A DNA stretch of 44,064 nt from Chitinispirillales bacterium (GTDB taxonomy: Bacteria; Fibrobacterota; Chitinivibrionia; Chitinivibrionales; Chitinispirillaceae), in NCBI GenBank assembly GCA_031283085.1, contig JAITCM010000097.1:1-44064 (forward strand), in the 5' to 3' direction. The notes under the pieces were generated by a model that worked only from the letters and a program-made list of their open reading frames with translations, had not been told where the DNA came from and searched no databases. Of the stretch, positions 1 through 7,785 are shown piece by piece (position 1 is the stretch's first letter; each line of letters starts with the position of its first letter). The translations under genes and the position numbers were made by a program.

Positions 1-238
1 CTCCACACACACGCACGTTCGCTCGCTTAACGACGCAACGGCTTTATTTCCTCGGTATTTACGGTATCTACGGTATCCGCAATATTTTCAAGTGTCACAG
101 CAATATCCATCGCAAGAGCCACAAATATATAATTTCCCAAGCGCGCAATTTGCCGCGCCGCCGCGCTTCCTCGCGCTATCTTACCGTCGCAAAAAATACA
201 CACATAAATCTAAAACTTTTTTGACGGGAGTGTTTTCT

Positions 239-322
239 ATGTTTACGAAATTCTTTAGCCGGCAGGGGCGGGCGGTTTTGCTTTTGGCGGCGGGGAGGAG
301 GCAACGGAACCGATTGACGTAG
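239..322 (+). pseudogene. short exported-protein leader, probably a broken gene
   Basis: A 27-residue frame starts with ATG at 239, behind a GGGAG stretch about 8 bases upstream that could bind ribosomes. It reads like the start of a signal peptide (basic FFSRQGR, then AVLLLAA) but turns basic and stops at once. The rest of 1-398 holds no other convincing gene. A longer open frame from 92 has no ribosome site and an implausible N-terminus. I infer a relic of an exported-protein gene, possibly a FISUMP-type paralogue, because a nearby reading frame contains NGTD, a string also found in the FISUMP gene downstream. Low confidence. Confidence 0.3.
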
Positions 323-398
323 CGGCTTTGCGGTGTTGCGGTAGAGTTTTTTTCTTTTAACTTTTTTTAACTATCAACTTTTATCTTATGGAGGTTTT

Positions 399-1139
399 AT
401 GCGTTTCATCATTACGCAGGGGCGGGTATTTTTCATGGCGGCGCTCATGGCGGCGGTTTTGATGTTGGGTTGCGGCGGGGACGATGGAGGGGGTGTCTGG
501 GTTGATACTAATAATCCTGGCAATGGGGGCAACGGCGGTTCCGGGGAGACGGTGGCGTTGGGTGGTAAGACGTGGATGGCGAAGAATTTGAATATACAGA
601 CGGCGGATTCATGGTGTTACGGGGAAGGCGGTCCGGTGTATGACGCTGGGCATAGCGGGGAGACAATAACGAGTAGCGAGGTGCAGGCTAACTGCGCGAA
701 GTATGGGCGTTTATATACATGGTCGGCGGCGAGGTCGGCGTGTCCGTTGGCAGGTACGGGATGGCGATTGCCGACGCGAGCGGATTGGGATGCGTTGGCG
801 CAGGCGGCGGGTGGTCGGCGGTATGAAGACAATTGGCCGGATTGGCACGATTGGGAGTTGGCGGGCAGGAATTTGAAGTCGACGTCCGGCTGGAATTGGA
901 ATGATGGCGATAACGCGAGCGGTAATGGGACGGACACGTACGGGTTTTCGGCTCTGCCGGGCGGCCGCTGCCATGGTAGCCATTTTGGCAATGCCGGCCT
1001 CTACGGCCATTGGTGGGCGGCCGAGGAGTACGGTTCCGACGACGCGTATTTCCGGTACGTGCACTACGACGACGACGGCCTGTACGAGTACGCGTTCGCC
1101 AAGAGTCTCGCGTATTCGGTGCGTTGTGTGAGGGACTGA
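399..1139 (+). CDS. FISUMP-domain lipoprotein
   Basis: This 246-residue protein has a type II signal peptide (hydrophobic MAALMAAVLML, lipobox MLGC, Cys about residue 25), then a Gly/Asn-rich linker, then a Fibrobacter succinogenes major paralogous domain from about residue 55 to the end. Domain hallmarks are GGKTWMAKNLN, YGRLYTWSAA, WRLPTRADWDAL, NGTDTYGFSALPGG, HWWAAEE and the terminal VRCVRD. The start is supported by GGAGG seven bases before ATG. The family is expanded in Fibrobacter and Bacteroidetes; its biochemical role is not established, and these proteins are usually predicted to be exported. Lipidation suggests an envelope location. An insertion around residues 80-95 (VYDAGHSGETITSSEV) lengthens the loop between the WCY and YGRLY blocks compared with the second copy at 26456-27361. 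Confidence 0.85.
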   Translation: MRFIITQGRVFFMAALMAAVLMLGCGGDDGGGVWVDTNNPGNGGNGGSGETVALGGKTWMAKNLNIQTADSWCYGEGGPVYDAGHSGETITSSEVQANCAKYGRLYTWSAARSACPLAGTGWRLPTRADWDALAQAAGGRRYEDNWPDWHDWELAGRNLKSTSGWNWNDGDNASGNGTDTYGFSALPGGRCHGSHFGNAGLYGHWWAAEEYGSDDAYFRYVHYDDDGLYEYAFAKSLAYSVRCVRD

Positions 1140-1164
1140 AGCGCCGGTTCATGAGCCGCAGTGA

Positions 1165-1611
1165 GGAGGAGAAGGACAACGCGGTATAGGGCCGGGGCAA
1201 GGATGGAAGCGGTATTTACTAAACCTGGTAAACTGGCCTTCCGGTTTTTCGTCTTGCGCCACGCAACACGACATCGACTACGGCACGTTAGGCGTCTCCA
1301 AGAACGAGGCGGACATGAAGTTGAAGCGTTGCGCCGCCGGTGTTTATTCCGGGACTATCGGCGATTTGGTGAAGCAGCAAGGCGCGAGTTTGCAACGGTG
1401 GTCTGCAGCGTTGGGTCTTTTTGGCATTACTGAAAATATGCTGTTTGCCGATGTCGTGTACAGGTTAATGCAGGATAGCGAGGGGAACAGGTCATACAGC
1501 ACCGGGCAAAGAATGGCGCAGACGACAGAACGGTACAAGCGCGAGGTAGAAGAAGCGTTGGGGATGTCGGTAGACACAAGGCGTTATTATTTTCTAAGCG
1601 CCAAGTTGTAG
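1165..1611 (+). pseudogene. phospholipase A2-like fragment lacking a start codon
   Basis: Frame 1 is open from just after a TGA at 1162 to TAG at 1609. It encodes PSGFSSCATQHDIDYG followed by SKNEADMKLKRCAAG. The Cys-x3-His-Asp-x2-Tyr-Gly pattern and the downstream Asp-containing helix resemble the His-Asp active site of secreted and parvovirus/phage-type phospholipase A2 domains. The first ATG (1315) lies after the His-Asp pair, and no ATG, GTG or TTG occurs between 1165 and 1315 in this frame, so the active-site part cannot be translated by normal initiation. I read this as the 3' part of a larger gene whose front was lost next to the FISUMP gene. If translation starts at 1315, the product is a 98-residue protein without the catalytic motif. 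The assignment rests on motif similarity only. Confidence 0.45.
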
Positions 1612-1640
1612 CAGGCGGTCGGCAACCATCCCTGAAAAGA

Positions 1641-1664
1641 AAGGGCGGCCACCAAGCCGCCCTT
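1641..1664. terminator. bidirectional hairpin terminator between converging genes
   Basis: A perfect 9-bp stem (AAGGGCGGC/GCCGCCCTT) with a 6-base loop sits between the ends of two converging frames. On the minus strand it is followed by TCTTTTC; the plus strand is weaker (TAAAATT). It most likely ends transcription of the minus-strand nuclease remnant. Confidence 0.65.
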
Positions 1665-2160
1665 AAAATTACAGTCCGAACCGTTTCTTTATTTCGTCGA
1701 TAGGAACGCCTTGGGCGATGAGGTCGAATATCTCCGCCCTGCCCTCTGCCTTGCCCGCTATCATGCCCTCCACCCTGCCTTTCTCCATGAGTTTCTTTGC
1801 CGTAATCATATTCGATGTCTCGTCCATCAGAAACTTCTTGCGGCTTCTCATCCGGGCGCGCTCTTCAGCGTCCTGGCTTACCTCAAGCAACAATTCAGTA
1901 GCCATGCCTACCTCCTCTTTGGTTCTTATGATATTGTTGATTATTTCTCTGTACTTCGGGTCTTGCGCATATCCGAAAAACAGGCCCCACATCTCTATGC
2001 CAGTCAACTAATAAAAGTCAAATTCAAAGTATATTTTAAGGGGGGGGCAAGCCCCCCTCGCTCCATAAAATCCGTCGGCTGCGCCGCCGAATTTTATTAC
2101 GCTACCCCCCAATGCGGGGACACCCCGCAACGCCCCGCCAATCTATACCCTTTCCTTAAC

Positions 2161-2198
2161 GTTTTCCCTATAAAGGCGGTCGCCTTTATAAGGAAAAC
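2161..2198. repeat. long inverted repeat inside the MITE-like element
   Basis: The left arm GTTTTCCCTATAAAGGCG and the right arm CGCCTTTATAAGGAAAAC are complementary with one mismatch and a two-base loop (GT). No T-tract follows, so it is not an obvious terminator. Confidence 0.8.
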
Positions 2199-2328
2199 AA
2201 TAACAAACCGGTACGTCAAAGTCAACACAATATGGCGTTGCGTGCGACACCCATGTTTTCGCGCCGCCGTGCGGCGCTTGTTTACGGGGGGCGTTACGGG
2301 GGGGCTTTTGCCCCCCGTAGAGAGGGTA

Positions 2329-2365
2329 GCTCCATAAAAACGGGCAAAGCCCGTTTTTATGGAGC
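2329..2365. repeat. perfect 17-bp inverted repeat inside the MITE-like element
   Basis: GCTCCATAAAAACGGGC, loop AAA, then its exact complement. The outer half of this hairpin is also part of the element's right terminal repeat, so the element end can fold on itself or pair with the left end. Confidence 0.85.
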
Positions 2366-2561
2366 GAGGGGGAGACTTCCCCCCTTAAATTAGACGTTGA
2401 CATTGGCAAAAACGCCTTAAATATGCGGTCATCGGATGGCGGAAGTATGTCCGCGTCGGGCGGTATTATGGCCATTTCGCTTACGCTCCGGTTCCGGTGT
2501 TTGGCGCGGGATTGCGCTTGTTATCAATTAATATATACTATGCCAATAAATTGTCAAATTT

Positions 2562-3221
2562 TTAATTTCCGGTACCGTGAGCGCAATACTCGCGGACAGG
2601 GCATCCCTCGCACTTGGGTTTGACCGGCGAACATCTGTGCTGTCCGAACGACACGAAGTACGAGTTGAAGGTCGTCCAAAACTTTCGCGGAAAAACTTTT
2701 CGCAGTTCCATTTCAGTTTCCAACGGCGTTTTCGTGTCGATGTATCCAAGTCTGTTCATTATGCGGTGTACGTGTACGTCTACGCATACCGCCGGCTTTT
2801 TGAACGCGACGGCGACGACTAGGTTTGCCGTCTTGCGCCCGACGCCGGGGAGTTTTGTCAATTCGTCAACATCCTGCGGAATCTCGCCGTTAAACAGTTC
2901 GCGGACGGCGGCGGGGAGCAGTTTCAGGTGACGCGCCTTGACCTTGTAGAAGCCGACCGGGAATATTAATTTTGACAGTTCCCCTTCTGTCAATTTATCA
3001 AGGTCATCCGGGCATTTAACGCGCTCAAAGAGCCTGCGCGACGCGGCGGCGGTGGTCTCGTCTTTTGTTCTGGCGCTTAGTATGGTGGCGACCAGTACCT
3101 TAAAGGGGTCGCCGGTTTGAACGTCAATCAGGTCAACGATTGGAGTACGGTTCTTTTTGAATTCTTCGGACAGAATTTTGTAGACGGATTCCATCCGCTT
3201 TTGTTTGTCGGTATTGTCCAT
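2562..3221 (-). CDS. nth: endonuclease III
   Basis: A 219-residue DNA glycosylase/AP lyase that removes oxidised pyrimidines in base-excision repair. The helix-hairpin-helix LPGVGRKTANLV ends with the catalytic Lys (about 130), and the catalytic Asp is in VDVHVHRI (about 148). The C-terminus carries the [4Fe-4S] ligands in CSPVKPKCEGCPVREYC (C-x6-C-x2-C-x5-C, residues 197-213). Length is normal for the family. It lies 18 bases downstream of the putative barrel gene and is probably the last gene of a tsaB-phosphatase-barrel-nth transcription unit. The call is secure. Confidence 0.96.
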   Translation of the reverse strand: MDNTDKQKRMESVYKILSEEFKKNRTPIVDLIDVQTGDPFKVLVATILSARTKDETTAAASRRLFERVKCPDDLDKLTEGELSKLIFPVGFYKVKARHLKLLPAAVRELFNGEIPQDVDELTKLPGVGRKTANLVVAVAFKKPAVCVDVHVHRIMNRLGYIDTKTPLETEMELRKVFPRKFWTTFNSYFVSFGQHRCSPVKPKCEGCPVREYCAHGTGN

Positions 3222-3239
3222 ATAATATCCTTAGCGTTC

Positions 3240-4409
3240 TTAATCGTTTAAAGTATCGGGCGTCAGGTTGCCGCCCCTGCGTGTCGGCACAAGCAGCGTT
3301 GCCCGGAATTCCGCCTGGTTCGACAGGAACGACAGCGGTTTTCCGCCGTTAACGCTCTCATCGTTTAGGCCGGCCCCGCGTGTTTTGATATGGTCTTCCG
3401 TCAACCGTACGCCTTCGCTGTGGAAGTAGCCGCTGTATGCGCCGCTGTAGAATAGCCCAAACTCCGCCCCGTATCCCGATTGGTAGCGTTTGATAACGCT
3501 GAGGCCTGCGCGCCACGAAAGCGACAGGCCGTTCCCCGACAGGGCGGCGAACTTCCGCCCGACGCTGTCGGCCGCGGATTGCATACGCGTGTCGCTGTTT
3601 TTAAAACCCGTTTGGATTTCGCGTTCCCGCGTAAAGGTATTTATCGGGCTTACGCCCAGTACAAGCGAGAAAAACGTTTGTTGCGCCCCGTCTACGCTGA
3701 AGAAAATCTGCGGTATCGCCCAGCTGCCCGCCGCCTCTATCGACGCGGAGTAGTAGACGAGCCTCTCAAGCACGTTGATTCGGCGCGTTACGGTATCGGC
3801 GATGTCGAGCGTGGATTGAAACTCATTGCTGTTGCGGAAGAACGAAACGGCGAGGGCGAAAACGTGTTTCTTGCCGATGTTGTAGAGCGACAGGCGCAGG
3901 GGTATGGCGAAGTTGAACGCGTCCGGCGTCTCGATTACGCGGTATCGCAGCAACGCCGCCTCGCCGCCGCCTGTGTCGGAGAGGCCGAGCTGCCGCAGCG
4001 AACCGGGGAAGTGTTGCCGCCACATTTGGAATATGGGGACGGTGCCGACGGAGAGCCCCGCGCCGAAACCCCAGCAGGCGCCCGACAACGGCGCGGGCTC
4101 GGCGTCTGATTTCGGAGAGGGCGTACGCTTATCTATTACGGATGAATCGTTATTAACGTTATTAACGGTATCAAAAGTATTAACGGCGCTGAGATTGACG
4201 GTATCGGCGGTATCAACCGTATCGATACGGCTGATATTGTCATTGTCAATATCTACGCCGTCAGCCGGTACGGACGCGGTATCGGTACCGGCGGGCGGAT
4301 ACGCGCCGGGAAAACCGTTCTCGGCGGCGTCTTGCGCGTTAACGGCCTCCGCAAACGCGAAAATAAAGACCGCCGCCGCGGTCAGGCAAATGTTAGCTCT
4401 CTTGCGCAT
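3240..4409 (-). CDS. exported protein of unknown function, probable outer-membrane barrel
   Basis: The 389-residue product begins with a clear signal peptide (MRKRANICLTAAAVFIFAFAEAVNA, cleavage expected after the last Ala). Residues 45-95 are a low-complexity Asp/Asn/Val/Thr linker (repeated DTVD and VNN units encoded by recurring ATTAACGGTATC-type DNA). From about residue 110 onward come many alternating polar/hydrophobic strands rich in Gly and aromatic residues, such as WGFGAGLSVG, FFSVDG and YGAEFGLFYSGAYSGYF, which fits an outer-membrane beta-barrel. I do not recognise a named family. Its start overlaps the end of the phosphatase gene by 17 bases, so the two are probably translationally coupled. 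Confidence 0.7.
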   Translation of the reverse strand: MRKRANICLTAAAVFIFAFAEAVNAQDAAENGFPGAYPPAGTDTASVPADGVDIDNDNISRIDTVDTADTVNLSAVNTFDTVNNVNNDSSVIDKRTPSPKSDAEPAPLSGACWGFGAGLSVGTVPIFQMWRQHFPGSLRQLGLSDTGGGEAALLRYRVIETPDAFNFAIPLRLSLYNIGKKHVFALAVSFFRNSNEFQSTLDIADTVTRRINVLERLVYYSASIEAAGSWAIPQIFFSVDGAQQTFFSLVLGVSPINTFTREREIQTGFKNSDTRMQSAADSVGRKFAALSGNGLSLSWRAGLSVIKRYQSGYGAEFGLFYSGAYSGYFHSEGVRLTEDHIKTRGAGLNDESVNGGKPLSFLSNQAEFRATLLVPTRRGGNLTPDTLND

Positions 4410-5694
4410 TCACAATCTCCGCGACTATCAGCGTATAGTCGTCCTTATGCATAAAGTCCGCCAGGCTCTTTTTTATTGAACCTATTACAGCGTTGAACGG
4501 CAGTTTTACCGTCAGCTTGATGAGTTCCGCGAATCTGTCGTAGCCCAAAAACTCCCTCTCGCCGCCCCCCGCGCCGTCGGTGTCTTTGAATATGTCGTAG
4601 ATGCCGTCCGTGAACCAGAAGAATCGGTCGCCCGGCTCGAATATGAACTCTTTTTGTTCGTAGGCGGCGTCTTCCGTGATTCCCAGGAATATCCCGTCGC
4701 CGGTGAGGGAGTGGAGCGTCCCGTCTTTGCGCATTACTATTTGCGACGGGTGCCCGGCCCTGCTGTAGGTCAGCTTGCCGTTCTCGAAATCGAAGACGCA
4801 CCAAAAAGCGGTGAGATAGTGGCTCGTGTGTATGTGCGCCTTCAGGTCTTTGTTCATGAGCCCCAGGAGCTCGGCCGTGGGCAGCCAGGCGTGGGTGTGG
4901 TTGTAGAGCGACATCTTTGAGAGGGTGCCTATCAGCGATGACGCCAGCCCATGCCCCGACGCGTCGCCGATGAAGACTCCCAGATGCGCGTCGTCTATGT
5001 GGATGAAGTCGTACATATCGCCGCCCACGTCCGCGACCGGCTTGTAGGTCATGTCTATTCGCATATTGTCAAGCTGCGGCAGCGTGGGCGGGAGCAGGCC
5101 TATCTGTATCTGGCTCGCGACCCACAGTTCCGCCTTTATGCTGCGCTGCGCGGCGCGCAGCTTGTGCGTGAGCGTGGCGAGAAATTTATTTCTGCGCTCA
5201 AGGTCGTTCTTAAGCGCCTCCAGCGCGGTGATGTCGCGTATGTGCTCAATGACGCACCGCTCGGCGGCGCTTCCCTTGATAGGCATCGCGTAAGAGGAAA
5301 AAGTAATGGTGATGGACCCGGTGCCGTTCGGGTGCGGGGATATCTCCACATCCTTGATTTCGGAGCGCTCCAGCGTCTCTTCCAGGCGGCAGTCGGGGCA
5401 GGGGGCGGAGAGTCCGCGCAGCACCTTGTAGCACTTGGCGTTCACGCACGCCTTGTAGGAGCGCCCGGTCATGTCAACGTAGGCTTTGTTCACCCGCCTG
5501 ACGGTGTGGTTGGCGGAGATAACGGCAAGCGGCTCGTTAACCGCGTCGAGCATGCTCTCAAAGCCGACTTTGCTCTTATAGATAAGATGCAGCGGGAAGT
5601 AATGGTAGAGCAGGAGCGCCACGACGGCGGCGGAGAGCGCGGCCATAGCGGCGAGCGTCAGGAATGTCGGCGAAAAGGTGATGTTTAGATTCAT
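4393..5694 (-). CDS. membrane-anchored PAS / SpoIIE-type serine phosphatase
   Basis: Starting at ATG 5694 (overlapping the tsaB stop as ATGA) gives 433 residues. Layout: one membrane helix (about 10-38); a PAS domain (about 41-160) with four Cys in CVNAKC and CPDC, possibly a metal or cofactor site; a short coiled coil (160-195); and a PP2C/SpoIIE phosphatase domain (195-428). Metal-binding motifs are VGGDMYDF (223-230), GDASGHG (243-249), FTDGIYD (361-367) and HKDDYTLIV (416-424). Such enzymes usually dephosphorylate an anti-sigma-factor antagonist (STAS protein) in partner-switching pathways; no STAS gene is in this window, but an RsbW-like ATPase fused to a receiver lies at 16215-17147. 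The longer frame from 5763 is unlikely because it would overlap tsaB by 73 bases. Confidence 0.88.
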   Translation of the reverse strand: MNLNITFSPTFLTLAAMAALSAAVVALLLYHYFPLHLIYKSKVGFESMLDAVNEPLAVISANHTVRRVNKAYVDMTGRSYKACVNAKCYKVLRGLSAPCPDCRLEETLERSEIKDVEISPHPNGTGSITITFSSYAMPIKGSAAERCVIEHIRDITALEALKNDLERRNKFLATLTHKLRAAQRSIKAELWVASQIQIGLLPPTLPQLDNMRIDMTYKPVADVGGDMYDFIHIDDAHLGVFIGDASGHGLASSLIGTLSKMSLYNHTHAWLPTAELLGLMNKDLKAHIHTSHYLTAFWCVFDFENGKLTYSRAGHPSQIVMRKDGTLHSLTGDGIFLGITEDAAYEQKEFIFEPGDRFFWFTDGIYDIFKDTDGAGGGEREFLGYDRFAELIKLTVKLPFNAVIGSIKKSLADFMHKDDYTLIVAEIVNAQES

Positions 5695-6500
5695 GACGCC
5701 CTCTTTTCTTCCGCGGCGGAGGCTTGTAAATAGTTGGGAACTATTTGGGAGGCCGGCCGCCAATGGAATTCATCGTTATCATAATCATTGCCGAGACCGC
5801 TATTAACGCTGTCATTAACGGTATTAACGGCCGCGTTAACGCGATTGGCATTATTAACGATAGTGTCAAACGCTATTGACGCGCACGACAAACCGCGCCG
5901 CAGGAAAGACTTTTGAGCGTCGACGATTTGCGCCGCGCCGCAAAACTCGCCGAATACCGCGCCGCGCCGGTATCCCATGGTGTCGGTAATTAAAATATCG
6001 TTTTGCGACAATTCGCGAAGCAACTCTTCCGATGATGACAGGCGGTCTTCGGACAGCCTGCGGATATTATTTTTACCGCCGTTGTTATTATCGCCGTTAT
6101 AGATAAAGCCGCCCCAGTGCAACCGCCCCTGACGAGCGTCTATGGCCGTAAATATTCTCCGGGATTGACTGCCCGCGCAACCGACCGCCGCCGCGGCGTG
6201 GGCGAGCACCAGGAGCGATGATAACGGGAGAACGGTACGCTCGACGGCCATACAAAATCCTTTGACAAATGACAATCCTATCCGCAAACCGGTAAACGAA
6301 CCGGGGCCGGCCGACACGGCCACGTGCGTGACGTCGCCCACATCCGCGCCGCCCAAACCGAGGGCGGCGGCGACGGCCTGAGCGATATGCTCCGCGTGCG
6401 CGTTTTTCACGTACCTGTCAACGGACGACAAGGGGACGCCGTCAACGCAGAGGCTTACGGACAGGTCGGTTGACGAGGTGTCTATCCCTAATATCATCAC
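5691..6500 (-). CDS. tsaB: tRNA threonylcarbamoyladenosine biosynthesis protein TsaB
   Basis: A 269-residue ASKHA-fold protein, partner of TsaD/TsaE in making t6A37 on ANN-decoding tRNAs. The N-terminus MMILGIDTSSTDLSVSL and the block SAGPGSFTGLRIGLSFVKGF are diagnostic. The C-terminus keeps PNYLQ, matching the usual P-x-Y-L-R/Q. Two Asn-rich insertions stand out: NGDNNNGGKNN (about 137-147) and a longer Asn/Val-rich stretch (about 213-245, with VNAAVNTVNDSVN) encoded by repeated ATTAACG units. They make this TsaB longer than the usual 220-235 residues. The end overlaps the next gene by four bases (ATGA), giving an operon order of tsaB, phosphatase, barrel protein, nth. Confidence 0.92.
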   Translation of the reverse strand: MMILGIDTSSTDLSVSLCVDGVPLSSVDRYVKNAHAEHIAQAVAAALGLGGADVGDVTHVAVSAGPGSFTGLRIGLSFVKGFCMAVERTVLPLSSLLVLAHAAAAVGCAGSQSRRIFTAIDARQGRLHWGGFIYNGDNNNGGKNNIRRLSEDRLSSSEELLRELSQNDILITDTMGYRRGAVFGEFCGAAQIVDAQKSFLRRGLSCASIAFDTIVNNANRVNAAVNTVNDSVNSGLGNDYDNDEFHWRPASQIVPNYLQASAAEEKRAS

Positions 6501-6546
6501 TTAATATCACAATCCCCTTTATATGCCGCCGTTTGCAAAACCGCCG

Positions 6547-7682
6547 CTAAAATAATACGTTCACCCCCAGGCAGTACCGGCTATACCTCACGCTGGCAAT
6601 CCTAAGAAAACTGTTGAGATATGTTACGTTGCGAATATCAAGCGCTAACCTTTCCGTTATGTTAAACCCAAACCCGCAAACAATTCCCAAATCAAATGAG
6701 GTTCTCATGTCGTAAATGTCAACGGAGTAAGTAGTGTCTCTATCGTAATTGTATGTATTACTGCGATAAGTGTTACGGTCGAAGACCATGGTAGTGCCGA
6801 ACGGGATGCTTGCGTCAATCCCGGCCTCGACGAAGACTTTTTTGTTGCCGGTAATAGCCGCTTGCATGAGCAGGGGAATGCCTATCGCAAACTCCCGAAC
6901 CGATATTGACTCAATCAAAGCGACTTTGATTTCGCTGCCCGTCGTATTTGTAGGATAGGCGCTCCCCCTCAATTCAATGATAGGGGCTCCGTATGTAAAG
7001 TACAGCCCCGGTTTGAAAGCGACCGTGTTTGTGACTGGGATAGACACGCTTCCCTCTATCGACGCGCCGTAGCCGTAGGTTCCCCCCGGCCCCCCATCTT
7101 CACCGGAGCCAGAGCCAAGGGCGTAGCTGCTCAACGCAATCCTAAAACCCAATCTTACCCCCCCCCCCCCCGTCCCTCTTCCGCCGCGTCATTAGAAAAC
7201 GCGTCTGAGTTGCTATAAGTCGCCGCGCTAGCCCTGCTATCCGGCGGCGGCGTAATTTGCGGCTGTTGGGCTACAGGGGGCGCGTACTCAGGTTGCGGCG
7301 GCGCGTACGCGGGCTGCGGCGGCGGCACGGGGGCGGGCGGCGGCGTGGCCGGCGCCCCTCTAAAATCCTCCACCGCCCCGTTATCGTATACAATCCTTGA
7401 CACCTGCGGCCTGCCCACCATATACAGTATGTCTTTACCGGCCACATAGAACCTCACCTCGGCGGAAGTCTTCTCAACAACCCGCGCGCCGGTAATCGGC
7501 CCGCCGGAAAGCAACTCAATCGTGTCGGCGAAAACCGTTGCGGCGGAAACGGCTGCGCACAACGCGCATACTTTGACGGTGTTAACAATCCTGCGCGCCC
7601 GCCGCGCGCTCGTCACCCCAACAACCGCGCTGCCGACAGCAACCGTCCGGACATGATGAAAAAAACTGCTGAATGCGTGCAT
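6547..7682 (-). pseudogene. outer-membrane barrel protein gene with a G14 frameshift (possible phase variation)
   Basis: Two frames form one gene. The upstream part (7155-7682, 175 residues) has a basic, hydrophobic N-terminus with likely export signal (about 36-52, ending TVFADTIELLSGG), a small domain (VRFYVAGKDILYMVGRPQVSRIVYDNG) and a Pro-rich linker (PPPAPVPPPQPAYAPP). It ends in GRGGGG then TAA. The downstream part (6547-7152, 201 residues) is a typical outer-membrane beta-barrel domain ending in an aromatic residue (YSRYCLGVNVLF), with no start of its own except TTG. They meet at a run of 14 G on the coding strand (plus-strand C 7158-7171). With 15 or 12 G the frames join to about 380 residues; with 14 the protein stops. 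This is either a slippage switch or a homopolymer sequencing error. Confidence 0.7.
7158..7171 (-). repeat. 14-base G homopolymer within a coding region
   Basis: Fourteen consecutive C on the plus strand (G on the coding strand). The tract lies at the junction between the Pro-rich linker and the barrel domain, and the TAA stop directly follows it. Long G tracts in coding regions are classic slipped-strand sites for on/off control of surface proteins. Confidence 0.9.
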
Positions 7683-7785
7683 ACCGCAACCTCCATTGAT
7701 TAAAGTTTAAGTTATCACAGAATCAAACCGAGCAACAGTCAAATCTCCATTCATTGCCGTAACCCGTAGATTTTCCGAATTAACG

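Larger units (their letters stand above)
2034..2390. mobile_element. MITE-like element with terminal inverted repeats
   Basis: The ends are inverted copies: the left end reads TTTTAAG, then G/C runs, then CCTCGCTCCATAAAA; the complement of the right end reads ATTTAAG, then G/C runs, then CCTCGCTCCATAAAA. A TA dinucleotide flanks both ends (2032-2033 and 2391-2392), as expected for a TA target duplication. Inside are several hairpins: 2161-2198 (18-bp arms, one mismatch, 2-base loop) and 2329-2365 (perfect 17-bp arms GCTCCATAAAAACGGGC, 3-base loop), plus G/C-run hairpins near 2040-2057 and 2296-2318. No transposase is encoded. It lies inside a nuclease gene remnant. The exact ends and TA duplication are my inference. 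Confidence 0.6.
1669..2475 (-). pseudogene. PD-(D/E)XK nuclease/transposase-family gene, split and core-deleted
   Basis: Two minus-strand pieces of one gene flank a hairpin-rich element. The N-terminal piece starts at ATG 2475 and encodes about 28 residues containing ILPPSDDRIFKAFL, the usual opening of Rpn/PDDEXK_2 'transposase family' nucleases. The C-terminal piece (1669-2007, stop codon just upstream) contains GYAQDPKYREIINNII, a Glu/Arg-rich helix, and repeated KGRVEGMIAGKAEGRAE near the end, typical of the family's C-terminus. Family members are about 300 residues; only about 140 remain, and the catalytic core (the D...ExQ segment) is missing. The protein should therefore be dead. A fuller relative of the same broad family begins at 43540. 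The fragment assignment is by motif recognition. Confidence 0.6.

Noticed and set aside
1161-1433. 90-codon plus-strand frame
   Set aside because: Very Arg-rich and out of phase with the phospholipase-like frame that carries recognisable motifs.
2143-2475. 110-residue minus-strand protein spanning the hairpin element
   Set aside because: Only its first about 28 residues resemble the nuclease family; the rest reads through the inserted element and is not a plausible protein.
4951-5688. 245-codon open frame on the plus strand
   Set aside because: It lies wholly opposite the PAS-phosphatase gene, whose motifs are intact. It has no family features and is a shadow of GC-rich codon use.
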